The notes under the pieces were generated by a model. That model was given only the letters and a program-made list of their open reading frames with translations, was not told the DNA's origin and did no database searches. Positions 22,620 to 33,625 of a stretch of 64,000 bases of DNA are shown here, piece after piece (position 1 is the stretch's first letter; every line of letters begins with the position of its first letter). The stretch lies in assembly GCA_025667525.1 (NCBI GenBank), contig CM046882.1:504378792-504442791 (forward strand), read 5' to 3'. Position numbers and translations under genes: made by a program. This stretch comes from Glebionis coronaria. Its lineage: Eukaryota; Streptophyta; Magnoliopsida; Asterales; Asteraceae.

Positions 22620-24164
22620 GTGCCATCGAGAGCCGTTTTAACATGTTATAATTATCGAAAATCTAAAGTTTTTTTAACTAATAATTGTTTTGAGTTAAAA
22701 CTACATGCTTTTTTTAGGTTTTCTTAAAATTTTTAGGGTTTTGTTTTTTTACAAATCGGTTTTGGCCGACTTTTATAAATAAAATATTTTTTTTTGAAAC
22801 ACTAAATTACATGTTGTATGATTTTAGATTAAAATTGCATGATTAATTTTTATGTCATGTAGATTAATGGTTACGATCCGTAGAGATTCAATTGTTAAGT
22901 GATTTGGGTAGATCCATGATGAACATGCATGTTTTTTCATGGATCATAAAATCGAATGTGCTACGTGTTTTATTTTGTTTCAATAAATCTAGAATTAGGA
23001 AAGACTTTTTATGAACATAAAAACACTAGATTTTAAACTTATTGAATAAAATAGTATGCATGAGGCTATTTGATTTATTTATTGCACATATAAATTGTTA
23101 TTATATGTTTATGATTTAGTCTTTTTTGTACCTTATTGTTTTCATGTGTTTTTTGTATGTTGTAAACAAGGGTAATTTTTTTAAGAAAACTAATATGGAC
23201 TAAATCATATTAAAATTAAGATTTGTTTTGAGACCTAAATTACATAGAGTTACGTTGATTGGTGATTTACAATAATAATTTAACGGCCTACTCAATTTTG
23301 ACAAACTATAAAGTGGGTATAACACGCTACTGGTCATGTACCCGACTAAGGAAGGATGTTATGCCATTGTCGCTGACTGAATTCCCGGCTCGCCTGTGCG
23401 TCAAAGTTAGAATTACCTACGATTATTATTTTTGTTATACCTTAAGGTTGATTTACCGCAAATTCACATCCGAAACACAATGAATAAGGTTATTTCTTTG
23501 TGCGTAGCCGTGTTCTAGAAAAAGTACGTTGTGAATAGTTGTGGGTAATTCTTTGATTGGTTTAACCAATACCTCAACATAATATATGTAGCAACTTAGT
23601 CTCGTGGAAAAGTTTACTAAATGTTTTATTAAACTTATGATATGGAGATGTATGCATGCTTCTCCATTCATTGATTTTGACATCAAATTTATACCCTTAA
23701 AATTTAAGTTGAATGCCATCTAATTGACGGACACTTGAAGTTACAATGTCGTCATATGATATTTTGGACGATCTTGTGATGGAGAGAAAACTTTTCATAG
23801 AATGAGAATTCTCATGATAAGTTTCACGTTCTTTAGATTAGACGACTTAATTAAGTTACTCACTGAGATCTAGAAACTTAAGCTATTCAGAGGGGATGAA
23901 ACATGTTTACAATGGAAAATGTTCTTTTGGCAATGTAAGTCCCTAAAATATCTAGAAATTGGAAATTGTTTGCCAATAAATTGTTCGACAAGTTACTATG
24001 TTGAACACGTCCATTACAAGCAGATCAACTGATGTAATGGATTTATGTCAATATAGGTTCTAGTTTCAAGGAAGATACTATGGTTAATTTATTTACAGGG
24101 GTAATTTTATTTTCTTGAAAGTATTTATCGAAAATACTATTATTTGAACTTATTTCTGTAGAAA
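22620..24164 (+). other. copia A leader and primer-site region
   Basis: About 1.5 kb of AT-rich, non-coding leader between LTR and gag. Short ORFs on both strands are not conserved in any way I can see. Confidence 0.5.
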
Positions 24165-27100
24165 TGGCTCAACCCGACAACAAAGCTTTAAGTACTACGT
24201 TCAAAACATTTTTTGATCGTCCAGAACTTACTGGCCCAAACTTCAATGATTGGTATCGCTCCCGTGAGAATTGTCTTGAGAGTAGCGGGTACTATTGATT
24301 ACTTGTCCACGGCCGTACCGGCCGACCTTGCTGAAGGGGCTTCTTAAGCCGAAAGGCTCGCACACCGCGCTGAATTAAAGAAGCACTCTGATGTGGCTTG
24401 TTTAATGCTTGGGAAAATGTCACCTTCTTTACAAAAGAAGTTTCAGCTTTATCCTCCCATGCGCATGCTTGAAGAACTCAAGGCTATGTTTGAAAAGCCC
24501 CAAGCTGTGGAGATTTACGATTTAGTAAATGCTTTGCGTAGTTGTAAGCAATCCCCTGAGAAATCCGTAAGGGCACACTATATGGAAATGAGAGTTTACA
24601 TGGAACAACTCATCGCACTTGGGAAATCCTATGACCATGATATGGCGATTAACTTGATCAATAGGTCCTTTAACAAGGACTTTAATGATTTTGTTAGGAC
24701 CTTAATATGCATTGCACGGGGAAGACAGTTAATGATTTGCATACAATGCTCATTTACTATGAAAAAGGGTTAAAGGAAAAGGCGTCTACCTCTACTTCTC
24801 CAGTACTAAACATACAAAAGGGTAGAGTGAGTTAGCCAAAATCGCAAGCGAACAAGAAGATGAAAGGCAAAGGAAAAGGTGATAAAAGCAAGCAAGTTGC
24901 GAATTATCAAAAACCTAAGCAGAACTTTGCTAAGAAAAATCAATCTCAAAAGGATGAGACTTGTCACCATTGTGGCGCCACTGGTCACTGGAAGAGGAAC
25001 TACCCTCTTTACCTCGATGAGTTGCGAGAAATTAAACGAAAGAAGTCTGAGCTAAGTGCTGCTGCTTCAGGTAACTTATTTATGATAGAATTATTTAATA
25101 TAACATACAAGTTAAATTCCTGGGTATATGATACGGGATGCGGTATTAACATTTGTAATATGCTTCAAGGGTTTAAGCTGGAACGGAAGCTATCCTATGG
25201 GGAGCAATATCTGTAGGTGGGAAATGGTTCACAAGCAGTTGTTGAAGCTATAGGAACGTTTAATTTAGTTTTATCTTCAGGTTTAGTACTGATTTAAAAC
25301 AATTGTCATTTTGCACCTACTATTGTTAGAGGTGTCATTTCCTTTTCTTGTTTGTTAGATCTTGGGTTTGTTCACACTATTGATAAAAATAGAATTTCTG
25401 TTTTCAAAGATGGTATTTCCTATTTTAATGCAATTGCTGTGAATGGTGTGTTTGAAATTGACATGCATGATAATGATTTCAAGTATTATAATAATTCTAT
25501 TTTTAGCATGAATAAGATGAAAAAGTTAGACATGAACTCTTGTTATCTTTGGCATTGTAGACTTGCCCATATTGGGAAGACTCGCATACAAAAGCTTCAA
25601 CGTGAAGATCTTTTGGAAAAATCAATGATGAATCATTTGATAAATGTGAGTCTTGTATCTCTGGGAAGATGACTAAGAAACCTTTTAATAATAATGTTGA
25701 AAGAGCTACTGATCTACTTGGTTTAATACACACTGATGTGTGTGGACCATTTAGACACGTGTCAAGGAAATGTGCTAGCTAGTTCTTAACATTTACGGAT
25801 GATTATATTCGTTATGGTTATGTTTATTCACTTATACATAAACATGAGGTATTTGAAGCATTCAAAGTGTTTAAAGAGAAAGTATAATTTCAACTAGGAA
25901 AGAAGATTAAAGCTCTTCGTTTTGATATAGGTGGTGAGTATTTAAGTCAAGAGTTTAAAGATTATCTAAGTGAGAACTGAATTGTTTAGAATCTTACTTC
26001 TCCCTATACTCCACAACAAAATGGTGTATCCGAAAGGAGAAATCATACACTATTAGATATGGTGTGATCTATGTTTAATGTTACAACTTTACCATTATCC
26101 TTTTGGGACTATGCCTTTGAATCTGTTGTTCGCATTTTAAATATGGTTCCCACGAAGAAGGTAAATAAGACACCATATGAACTATGGCATGGCAAAAAGC
26201 CATATTTGTCTTATTTGAAGGTCCGGGGTTGCGAGGCATATGTGAAACGTGACTCAGGTGATAAACTCCAACAACGATCTATGAAATGTATCGTTGTAGG
26301 ATACCTTAAGGAAACTATGGGTTACTACTTTTATTATCCACCTGAGAACAAGTTATTGTTTCTAGGTATGGAGACTTCCTTAGAAGTGATATTGTAAATC
26401 AAGAATTCAGTGGGAGAAATTATGATCTTGAAGAGAGTCATATAGATACATTGCCTTATGAAAATACTAGCGAAATAATTCCTGTAGAACCATAAAGTCT
26501 CGGAGTTCCACCAGAAATAATTCCTCTACGTAGGTCTGAAAGGACCAAACGTGTATCAAGCAAATTGTGTCTTAACATAGAGGATGATGATGATGAAGTA
26601 GGGGATCTTGGTGAACCTGCTAATTATAAATCCGCCATACTTGATCCTGAAAAGGATAAGTGGATGGTTGCAATGGATGAGAAAATGAAATCCATGAAAA
26701 TTAATGATGTTTGGATTCTTGTAGATCAACCACTAAATGCTAAAGTAGTGAAACATAAATGGATATACAAGAAGAAAACTGACATGGATGGTGAAGTACA
26801 ATCCTTAAAGCTCGTTTAGTAGCTAAAGGTTTTACACAAACTTTTGGCGTAGACTACCAAGAGACGTTTCTCCTGTAGCATACTTAAGGGCTATTAGGAT
26901 TCTCTTAAGTATAGCAACATACTATGTCTATGAGATATGGCAAATAGATGTTAAAACCGCCTTCTTGAACGGTCGCTTAGATGAAGATATCTATATGCAA
27001 CAACCGAAAGGGTATGTTGATCCTAAGTATCCAAAACACGTGTGAAAACTTCAAAGATCTATTTATTGTTTGAAGCAAGCATCACGTCAATAGAACAAAA

Positions 27101-27361
27101 GATTTGATGAAGAAATCAAAAAGTTTGGATTTATTCAAAATCGTGATGAGCCATGTGTATATCGCAAAGCTAGTTGGTGTGATGCAGTATTCCTAATTTT
27201 ATATGTTGATGACATATTAATAATGGGAAGTAACATTCCAAGAGATAAATAAGTTAAGGATTATCTTGGTAAATGTTTTTCGAAGAAGCTGCATACATTA
27301 TGGGAATTAAAATCTATCGAGATAGGAGTAGAGGGTTAATTGGTCTTAGTCAAGATGCTTA
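24165..27361 (+). pseudogene. copia A gag-pol, 5' part (gag, protease, integrase, N-terminal RT)
   Basis: Starts MAQPDNKALSTTFKTFF, with a frameshift near 24270 and a stop near 24344. The gag zinc knuckle at about 24960-25002 reads CHHCGATGHWKRNY, so its last Cys is Tyr. Protease motif DTG lies in WVYDTGCG (about 25125). The integrase zinc-binding LWHCRLAHIGKTR region is near 25545-25590. The integrase core follows with stops, including one at about 25780. RT has YVDD at 27202-27213 and a 12-13 base deletion just after it. The fragment ends at the SIRE LTR. No protein product is expected. Confidence 0.85.
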
Positions 27362-28597
27362 TGTAGAAACTAGAAGGGGGTTGAATAGTTTCTTAAATTT
27401 AGTTGTTAAAGATTGGTTTTTAAAAATCATTTTCAAAAACTTAGGCTTGAGTAATTATGTGAAACCTTCTTATACACAATATGAACAAGGTATAGTGCAA
27501 CTAAATTAATAATCACAAGTATAAAGAATAATGAATGTAAAGAGATAAGGGAAGGAAAGATCAAACCAAACACCAAGGATTTATAGTGGTTCGGCAACGA
27601 AGCTCACTCATCGTTCCTACTCCACTCCTCAAGTACTCCTTACTCGAGAGTTCACTAATCAACAAGCTCCTTAAGGTGGAGAAACCGTACACAACGTCGC
27701 TTAACCAATTTCCGACTCTAAGCTAAAAGTCGAGCCCTAATCTTAGCTAGGACCAATATACACCACTATACTTTAAGGACCAAGTATTAACCTTAATACA
27801 TACACAACTTCCAAATAGACACAACTACTTGGTTCTTCACAACAATGACACAACAATGAATAAATAAGATTGGATCTTCAATGGATCTTTGAGGTAGACA
27901 CAACACTTCAAGAATGATAGTGTTCTTCTCTTTGCACTTTGAGAGGAAAAGATCAGAGGAGAAAGATTCACTTCTAAACAAGTAGTAATCAAACAAATGA
28001 TCAAGAATTTGAGTGATTTAAGAAGTATGAAAGAATCTAGAAATGTATGTGCAAAAGAGTTGAATTAAAAGTCTGAGAATGGTCCACTATTTATAAGACA
28101 AACATCCAACGGCTATATCTGCCCGCGGTTCCTTATTGGAGCCCGCGGTTCCTTATCGATAAGGAACCGCTATAGGTGTTAAGGAACCTCCTGCATAGAC
28201 TCCGCTCCCTTTTGTCTTTTAGTGGATTGGTTCGAATCTGGAGATTAAAATATCCTGAAAGGGTATTCCAAACCAAGATAGAATATGCCTTTTCAAATTT
28301 CAAATTTTCAAATAATTAATTTAATAAAACATTTTCTTAAAAAGAAAGTTTATTAAAAAAATTGTCACACTTAATAAAAAGTGAGTTTAAAAAAAATATT
28401 AAATCCTTGATCACTTAATTAGGATGAGTACTTGTTTGTTTATACCTTAAGTGATAATGGTTGAAATGAAAAATACTTGAACTCAAGAATTCGTTTTTCG
28501 TTGTTTTCGTAAATGCTTGTTTTTACGTATTGTCGTAATCAAAACAAAGCGAGACCGAAAAATGCAAGTAACGTTTTTAGGCATCATTGCATTAACA
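25396..28597 (+). repeat. duplicated segment, copy 1 (partner 51611-54836)
   Basis: 3.2 kb comprising copia A middle sequence joined to the SIRE LTR. It recurs in the same orientation at 51611-54836, including the identical copia/LTR junction. Divergence is roughly 3-5% by eye. Confidence 0.85.
27362..28597 (-). repeat. SIRE-like 3' LTR
   Basis: TG...CA bounded. On the minus strand it begins TGTTAATGCAATGATGCC right after a purine tract and ends TTCTAGTTTCTACA. It contains a perfect 26-bp palindrome at about 28142-28167 (half-site GCGGTTCCTTATC) and a further GCGGTTCCTTAT half-site just before it. Pairs with 53593-54836. Confidence 0.85.
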
Positions 28598-28612
28598 ATC
28601 TCCCCCTTTTTG
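28598..28612 (-). promoter_or_regulatory. polypurine tract of the SIRE-like element
   Basis: Minus-strand AAAAAGGGGGAGAT directly abuts the 3' LTR start; this is the plus-strand primer site of copia elements. Confidence 0.8.
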
Positions 28613-29070
28613 ATTCCGACAATACATAAAATCAATCACCTAATAAAATAAGATTTTCGAAGACGAGTTTATATCATTTCTCCCCTTTGTCGAAGCAAAA
28701 AGGTTACAAAAGTATTTGAAAAAGAAAAGAACCGGATTTTTCAAATGCTCCCCCTTGGTGCTTACTCCCCCTTGCTTGGGGCACCAAGGAATCGATATAT
28801 GGTGATAAGTTACATAGAAGAGTTAGTAGTAGAGAAGAAACACCCAACAAGATATAGCAAAGGTCACACAAAAAAAAAATAAAAAAAGAAACAAAGATCC
28901 ATGATAAGTCATTTTAAAAGGAAACATGATAAAAGATACAAGGAAATAAATCATACAAAGATATATGAGAAACAAACAAAAGCCAAAGGAAAAGCATAAA
29001 TCTGATCCTAGTTAAACTAGAACTCTAAGATTTGCTTTAACTAGATGTCTTGAAGATAAGCAACCAATGC
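28613..29070 (-). other. SIRE-like 3' untranslated region
   Basis: Purine-rich, non-coding sequence between a small ORF and the polypurine tract. A second CCCCCTTG-rich patch lies near 28748-28780. Confidence 0.6.
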
Positions 29071-29427
29071 TTAGATAAAAGACAAGGTAGTGGTGGAAGG
29101 AGGTGGTGGTGGCTTGGTAGAGATCTCATAGTCACAGTGAAGAGGATGTTTGACTAAGAGACTCTTGATGTAATTCAACTCTTCATAGATATGAGCCATA
29201 GCAAGATGTTGATATTGACAACAAAGACAATATGTTCGATGATGCATGACATTATCATGTGAAGGGGGAAGAACACTAATGGCTAGTGGTGGAAGATAAG
29301 AAGTTCCACAATCAACATTCTTAGAAGAAAAGGAGATATGATTTTGAGTGTTCTTGGGTAAATTGGGATTGAAAGCAATTAGAGAAAATGGAGGAGAATC
29401 AAAGCTTTCATTTGGAGAATAAGACAT
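29071..29427 (-). CDS. small ORF in the 3' region of the SIRE-like element
   Basis: 118 codons, starting MSYSPNESFDSPPFSLIAF, 35 bases inside the gypsy B insertion point. It has no match that I recognise. It contains a His/Cys cluster (HHRTYCLCCQYQH) at about residues 72-84 and a C-terminal proline run (PPPPPS). No signal peptide or membrane segment, so it does not look like the env-like ORF reported in some SIRE elements. The open frame could be chance; it is the only sizeable ORF between RNase H and the polypurine tract. Confidence 0.35.
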   Translation of the reverse strand: MSYSPNESFDSPPFSLIAFNPNLPKNTQNHISFSSKNVDCGTSYLPPLAISVLPPSHDNVMHHRTYCLCCQYQHLAMAHIYEELNYIKSLLVKHPLHCDYEISTKPPPPPSTTTLSFI

Positions 29428-29466
29428 TTTGATTTGAGAAAGGATGCAAAATGCTTAAGGTTAAAT

Positions 29467-31450
29467 TGTGACAACCCAAACCCAGGTCATTTATTTAATA
29501 TTATATAATATTATTTTTACGAATAATTTTGAAATTTTTGATGAGTTGAATGAAATGACGATCGATGGTTTTATTTAAAACCGACGTTGGAGGTCTTATA
29601 TTTATCTTTTTACTAATAGAAAGGATTATAAGTGACCACGATATCGACGGATGCCCGAGATTTTATGTTTTATCATTTGTTGTCTCGATGTTTATATTTT
29701 TGACGTTTTTAGTTTAAGTTCGTATTAAGTCGAACCGGGATCATATTATCATCATATTTTGAGTGCGTTTTAACTTTTGAAAAGTATTTTTACGAAACCC
29801 GAGCCTCGTAAATATTTTCAAAATTGACAATTTACATTTTCCACCCTTACAACTATTTAATTGCATTTTGGACCAAAACTATCACAAATTGGCAAAACTA
29901 GTCTCTCCATCCCACTATATAAGATTTTTCCACTAACTAATAACACTTACATGCATGTGAAAACAAAATCAAACATCCTCTCTTCCTCCCCTTGTTCTAT
30001 CTGTCACCCCCAACACCCCTAGACCACTTGATTTTCAAAAATTTAGCTTGAATCAAGCTAAAACAATTAAAGTCCCATCTCTAAAATTCAATGGATCATT
30101 TTGGTGTAATTTTCTTCAACATACAAGAACTTCAAATTTTTGATGATGATCCATGAAGGTTTGATCCATTTTTATGATGATATATATATGTTATTGTTAT
30201 TATATTCAAGAATTTTTGGTTGCATGTTCATTATTTTTGAGTGGGTAATTTTTGTATGATCATTTAAATGTGTTATGTTGTTAGTAATGATATTAGGGTG
30301 ATATTAGGCATATGAGAATGATTAAAATGTGGTGAAAAATTAATTTTGAATGATTTTTAAATATATATTTTTAAACAGATAATTAAACTTAATTTTCTGA
30401 AAATATGGGTTTGAGTTTGAGATGAACTAATTAGATATTGTTGTAGAGGATGTTTTTAGCTTCGTTTTGGTATAAGGTAGGGCTTCTAGCTCCAAACAAG
30501 CGAAAAGTTACGTTAGTTTGATTATTCGTGTACCGGGAGACGAGTATCGTCACAATATATAATTGTTGTCGATATTTGGATCGAATCTCGGGGACTATAA
30601 AATGGATTTTAAAATGATTCATGGACTGATTTTGAATGATAAGTATGATGATGTTGAGTTATTTTCAAAGTTGAGTGTCGGTTTTATAACCGGAGAAAAA
30701 TAAATGGTTTAAAAGACTATATGAGTTGTTGACGTAAACTGTCCGGTTTTTGTAGCTCAAAGATGTGTCGGGCAGGGAACTTTAAAAGAAAAATCTTTTG
30801 ATGGGCTTTTAACAGGTCTTTCTATATATAGTAAGTGACATCTCTGATTAGTATCATAAGTATTTGATGTGTTTAAGTGGGGTAAACGAGCTCGTACATT
30901 TGGTGTGTACCGGCAGATTTTTATCGAAAGAATTAACTAATAGTAAGCACATAGAATGAAGAAAAAGGTCACTTGAATTGTTTTCATTTTGGGTTGGATG
31001 TGATTTTATGATTTTGATTTTGATGTTAGTAAGTATGGATTTTATTCGGGTTTATTATTGATGAACGCGCCTTATTTGATAGGTTGCGGTTTTTGTGTTT
31101 ATCGGGCATCAACTATCGTCGAAGATCGTCTTACTACTGCTATTACTCCAGGTGAGTATATAGCCTCGCTTTTGTAATTGTTTTGAATGATTTTAAAACC
31201 CGTGAGGGGGATACATGCTATTTGAAAGTAAAATGAACACAAGTCATGATTGATTGTTTGGACCCGAATGTTGCCTTTGTTGCCTTTGTTGTTTGAATTG
31301 TATAAGTAACTAATTTGCAAAAGTCCCTAAATTCATGAGCCGTTAACTATCTTCTGACTTGATTTTGTGAGTTGAGAATAGCCGCTTATTCTAATAATAG
31401 TACTATTGGGCTGACGACCCTATCTGAGACCAGGGCTTTACGCTGAGTAC
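29467..31450 (+). repeat. gypsy B 5' LTR, first part
   Basis: Matches 43533 onward at roughly 97-98% by eye. Interrupted at the AGTAC target of copia C (31446-31450); the LTR resumes at 37292. Minus-strand ORFs in it recur in the other LTR only because the LTR is duplicated. Confidence 0.9.
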
Positions 31451-32108
31451 TGTTGGAAATTTAGTGCAATTGTGGGATCGAGTCATACTTGTAAATGGGT
31501 TTGGAGGTACGGAGTGTACACCCATTAAGTCCCTGACCTCCCTGGACTCAATATAGTGGTTGAAAGTTCATCAGTAGGAAGCTGCTCCTGGTTAGGAAGT
31601 TGCTCCTGGTGAGGAAGTTGCTCCTGGTCAGGAAGTTTCTCGTGGTTAGGACGCTGCTCTTGGTGATGCACAAAGTCTTTGTAACCTCTTTGACTAATCA
31701 ATGAGGGTTGAATATTGACTTGATGACCAGGTTTATGGTCATGTAACCACTATGGTTTCATGTAGGTAATTATGAGCTTAATTGGCCGATTAATGCTCTT
31801 AATTACCATTGACTATGAGTTACATCCTTCTAGGACTAGGATCACTATAAATAGTGATCATATTTGCATGATGAAAGATACAAAAACAAGAAACACTTAC
31901 ACGCACAGAGTTCTTGATTTGTGCCTAAAACAAGAATTAACTCTTGGTTTTATCCCAAGGAGGTATTCGTGTTAACCCGGGCATAGGGTCGAATAATCTT
32001 CTTTGGAAAGTGATTACACGACTTCAAGAGATATCCGGTAACCATTCATTGGTACGTAGTTAGGCTATTGATTATCTTCACCCTGTTGGAACGAAGTAAA
32101 CCCCAACA
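31451..32108 (+). repeat. copia C 5' LTR
   Basis: Contains five tandem 18-bp units of the type AGGAAGTTGCTCCTGGTN (about 31576-31665). A TATA box (CTATAAATAG) near 31850-31862 sits at the centre of a 20-bp palindrome with GATCACTAT arms. Transcription probably starts shortly after. Confidence 0.9.
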
Positions 32109-32136
32109 ATCAAAGAAGATTATTTTGTGATAATCA

Positions 32137-33624
32137 ATGGCGGCGGCAATGAAGCATATGGTGGCTAACTTCTCCAAACTGGACAAGTTTGAAGGGGTTG
32201 ATTTTAGGAGATGGCAGAAGAAGACGCACTTTCTTCTTTCTACCATGAACGTGGTGTACGTGCTGACCACTCCCATTCCTGATGGTGGTGATGATGCTAC
32301 TTTGGAGGAACTGAGGAAAAGGAGCAAATGGGAGAATGATGATTATGTGTGTCGCGACATAATTCTCAATGGTATGTCTGATTCTTTATTTGATATTTAC
32401 CAAAATGTTGAATCTGCTAAAGAACTATGGGATTCCTTGGAAGCCAAATATATGGCTGAGGATGCATCAAGCAAGAAGTTCCTTGTGAGTGATTTCACAA
32501 ATTACAAAATGACTGATTTAAGACCAGTCATGGAACAATACAATGAACTTCTTGGAATACTTGGCAGATTTACACAACATAAAATGAACATGGATGAGAC
32601 CATTCAGGTCTCGTGTGTTATTGACAAACTACCTCCTTCTTGGAAAGATTTCAAGCATACCTTGAAACATAAGAAGGAGGAGTTAATTCTTGTTGAGTTG
32701 GGCAGTCATTTGCGCATTGAGGAATCCCTCAGGGTGCATGAAAGTGATAAGCCAAAGAGCAACAATGTTGCTGGTTCATCTGTTGTCAATATGGTGGAGC
32801 ATAACAACTCCACCAGGTACAATGACAACAAGGGCAAACGTAAGCATCAGGATAACACCAAAGCTAATCCTAACAAGAAGTCATCAGTGGCTTGTTGGAA
32901 GTGTGGGAAACCTGGACACTTCAAAAGGGATTGCAAAGGTGTTAGCATTGGCAACCAAGCTAATGGATCAGGCACAAAAGGTCAGAATATGTTTAATGAA
33001 TCTCTCCAGATTTATTATGTTACATATGTATCTGAAGCTTACTTTGTGCAGGATGATGATGTTGCGTGGTGGGTTGACTCTGGAGCAACAATACATGTGT
33101 GTAAAGATAGATGTTGGTTCAAGACTTATGAGTCAATGAATGATGGATCTATTCTTCACATGGGAAATGAGTCAACAACCCTAGTGCATGGACGTGGTTG
33201 TGTAGATCTTAAATTTAGTTCTGGAAAGATTGTTTCTTTGTTTAATGTTTTGCATGTTCCTAATATTAGGAAGAACTTGGTTTCTAGTAGTGTTTTGAAT
33301 AATTGTGGTTATAAACAAGTGATTGAATCTAATAAATTTGTTTTATCTAAACATGGTGTGTTTATTGGTTTTGGCTATTTGAGTAATCAAATGTTCAGGC
33401 TTAATATTGATTCTAGTATAAATGTTGATTCTGTCCTGATGACTACCACTAAACTGAATGATTCATCACTATGGCATGCTAGACTAGGCCATGTCCACTA
33501 TAAGAGGATGCAAGATATGTCTAAGGATGGGTTAATTCCAGCTTTTGACATGGACACTGATAAGTGTCAGACTTGTATGCTGAACAAAATTACTAAGAAA
33601 CCATTTCAGGATGTAAAAACGTGA
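32137..33624 (+). CDS. copia C gag, protease and integrase N-terminus
   Basis: 495 codons from MAAAMKHMVANFSKLDKFEG, whose ATG lies only 28 bases after the LTR. Gag (UBN2/Retrotran_gag type) covers about residues 10-200. The zinc knuckle CWKCGKPGHFKRDC starts at residue 253, intact with all three Cys and the His. Aspartic protease DSGATIHVC starts at residue 314. The integrase zinc-binding segment (LWHARLGHVHYKRM...CQTCM) closes the frame. The stop at 33622-33624 follows a one-base insertion; the polyprotein continues in another frame at once. Nucleocapsid, processing and integration roles follow from the family. Confidence 0.85.
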   Translation: MAAAMKHMVANFSKLDKFEGVDFRRWQKKTHFLLSTMNVVYVLTTPIPDGGDDATLEELRKRSKWENDDYVCRDIILNGMSDSLFDIYQNVESAKELWDSLEAKYMAEDASSKKFLVSDFTNYKMTDLRPVMEQYNELLGILGRFTQHKMNMDETIQVSCVIDKLPPSWKDFKHTLKHKKEELILVELGSHLRIEESLRVHESDKPKSNNVAGSSVVNMVEHNNSTRYNDNKGKRKHQDNTKANPNKKSSVACWKCGKPGHFKRDCKGVSIGNQANGSGTKGQNMFNESLQIYYVTYVSEAYFVQDDDVAWWVDSGATIHVCKDRCWFKTYESMNDGSILHMGNESTTLVHGRGCVDLKFSSGKIVSLFNVLHVPNIRKNLVSSSVLNNCGYKQVIESNKFVLSKHGVFIGFGYLSNQMFRLNIDSSINVDSVLMTTTKLNDSSLWHARLGHVHYKRMQDMSKDGLIPAFDMDTDKCQTCMLNKITKKPFQDVKT

Positions 33625-33625
33625 A

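Noticed and set aside
30431..31320. minus-strand ORFs in the gypsy B LTR that recur at 44503-45393
   Set aside because: They are conserved only because the two LTRs are copies of each other; no start context or domain.
31772..31975. 67-codon ORF in the copia C LTR, repeated at 36950-37153
   Set aside because: Same LTR duplication effect; it overlaps the TATA region and transcribed leader.
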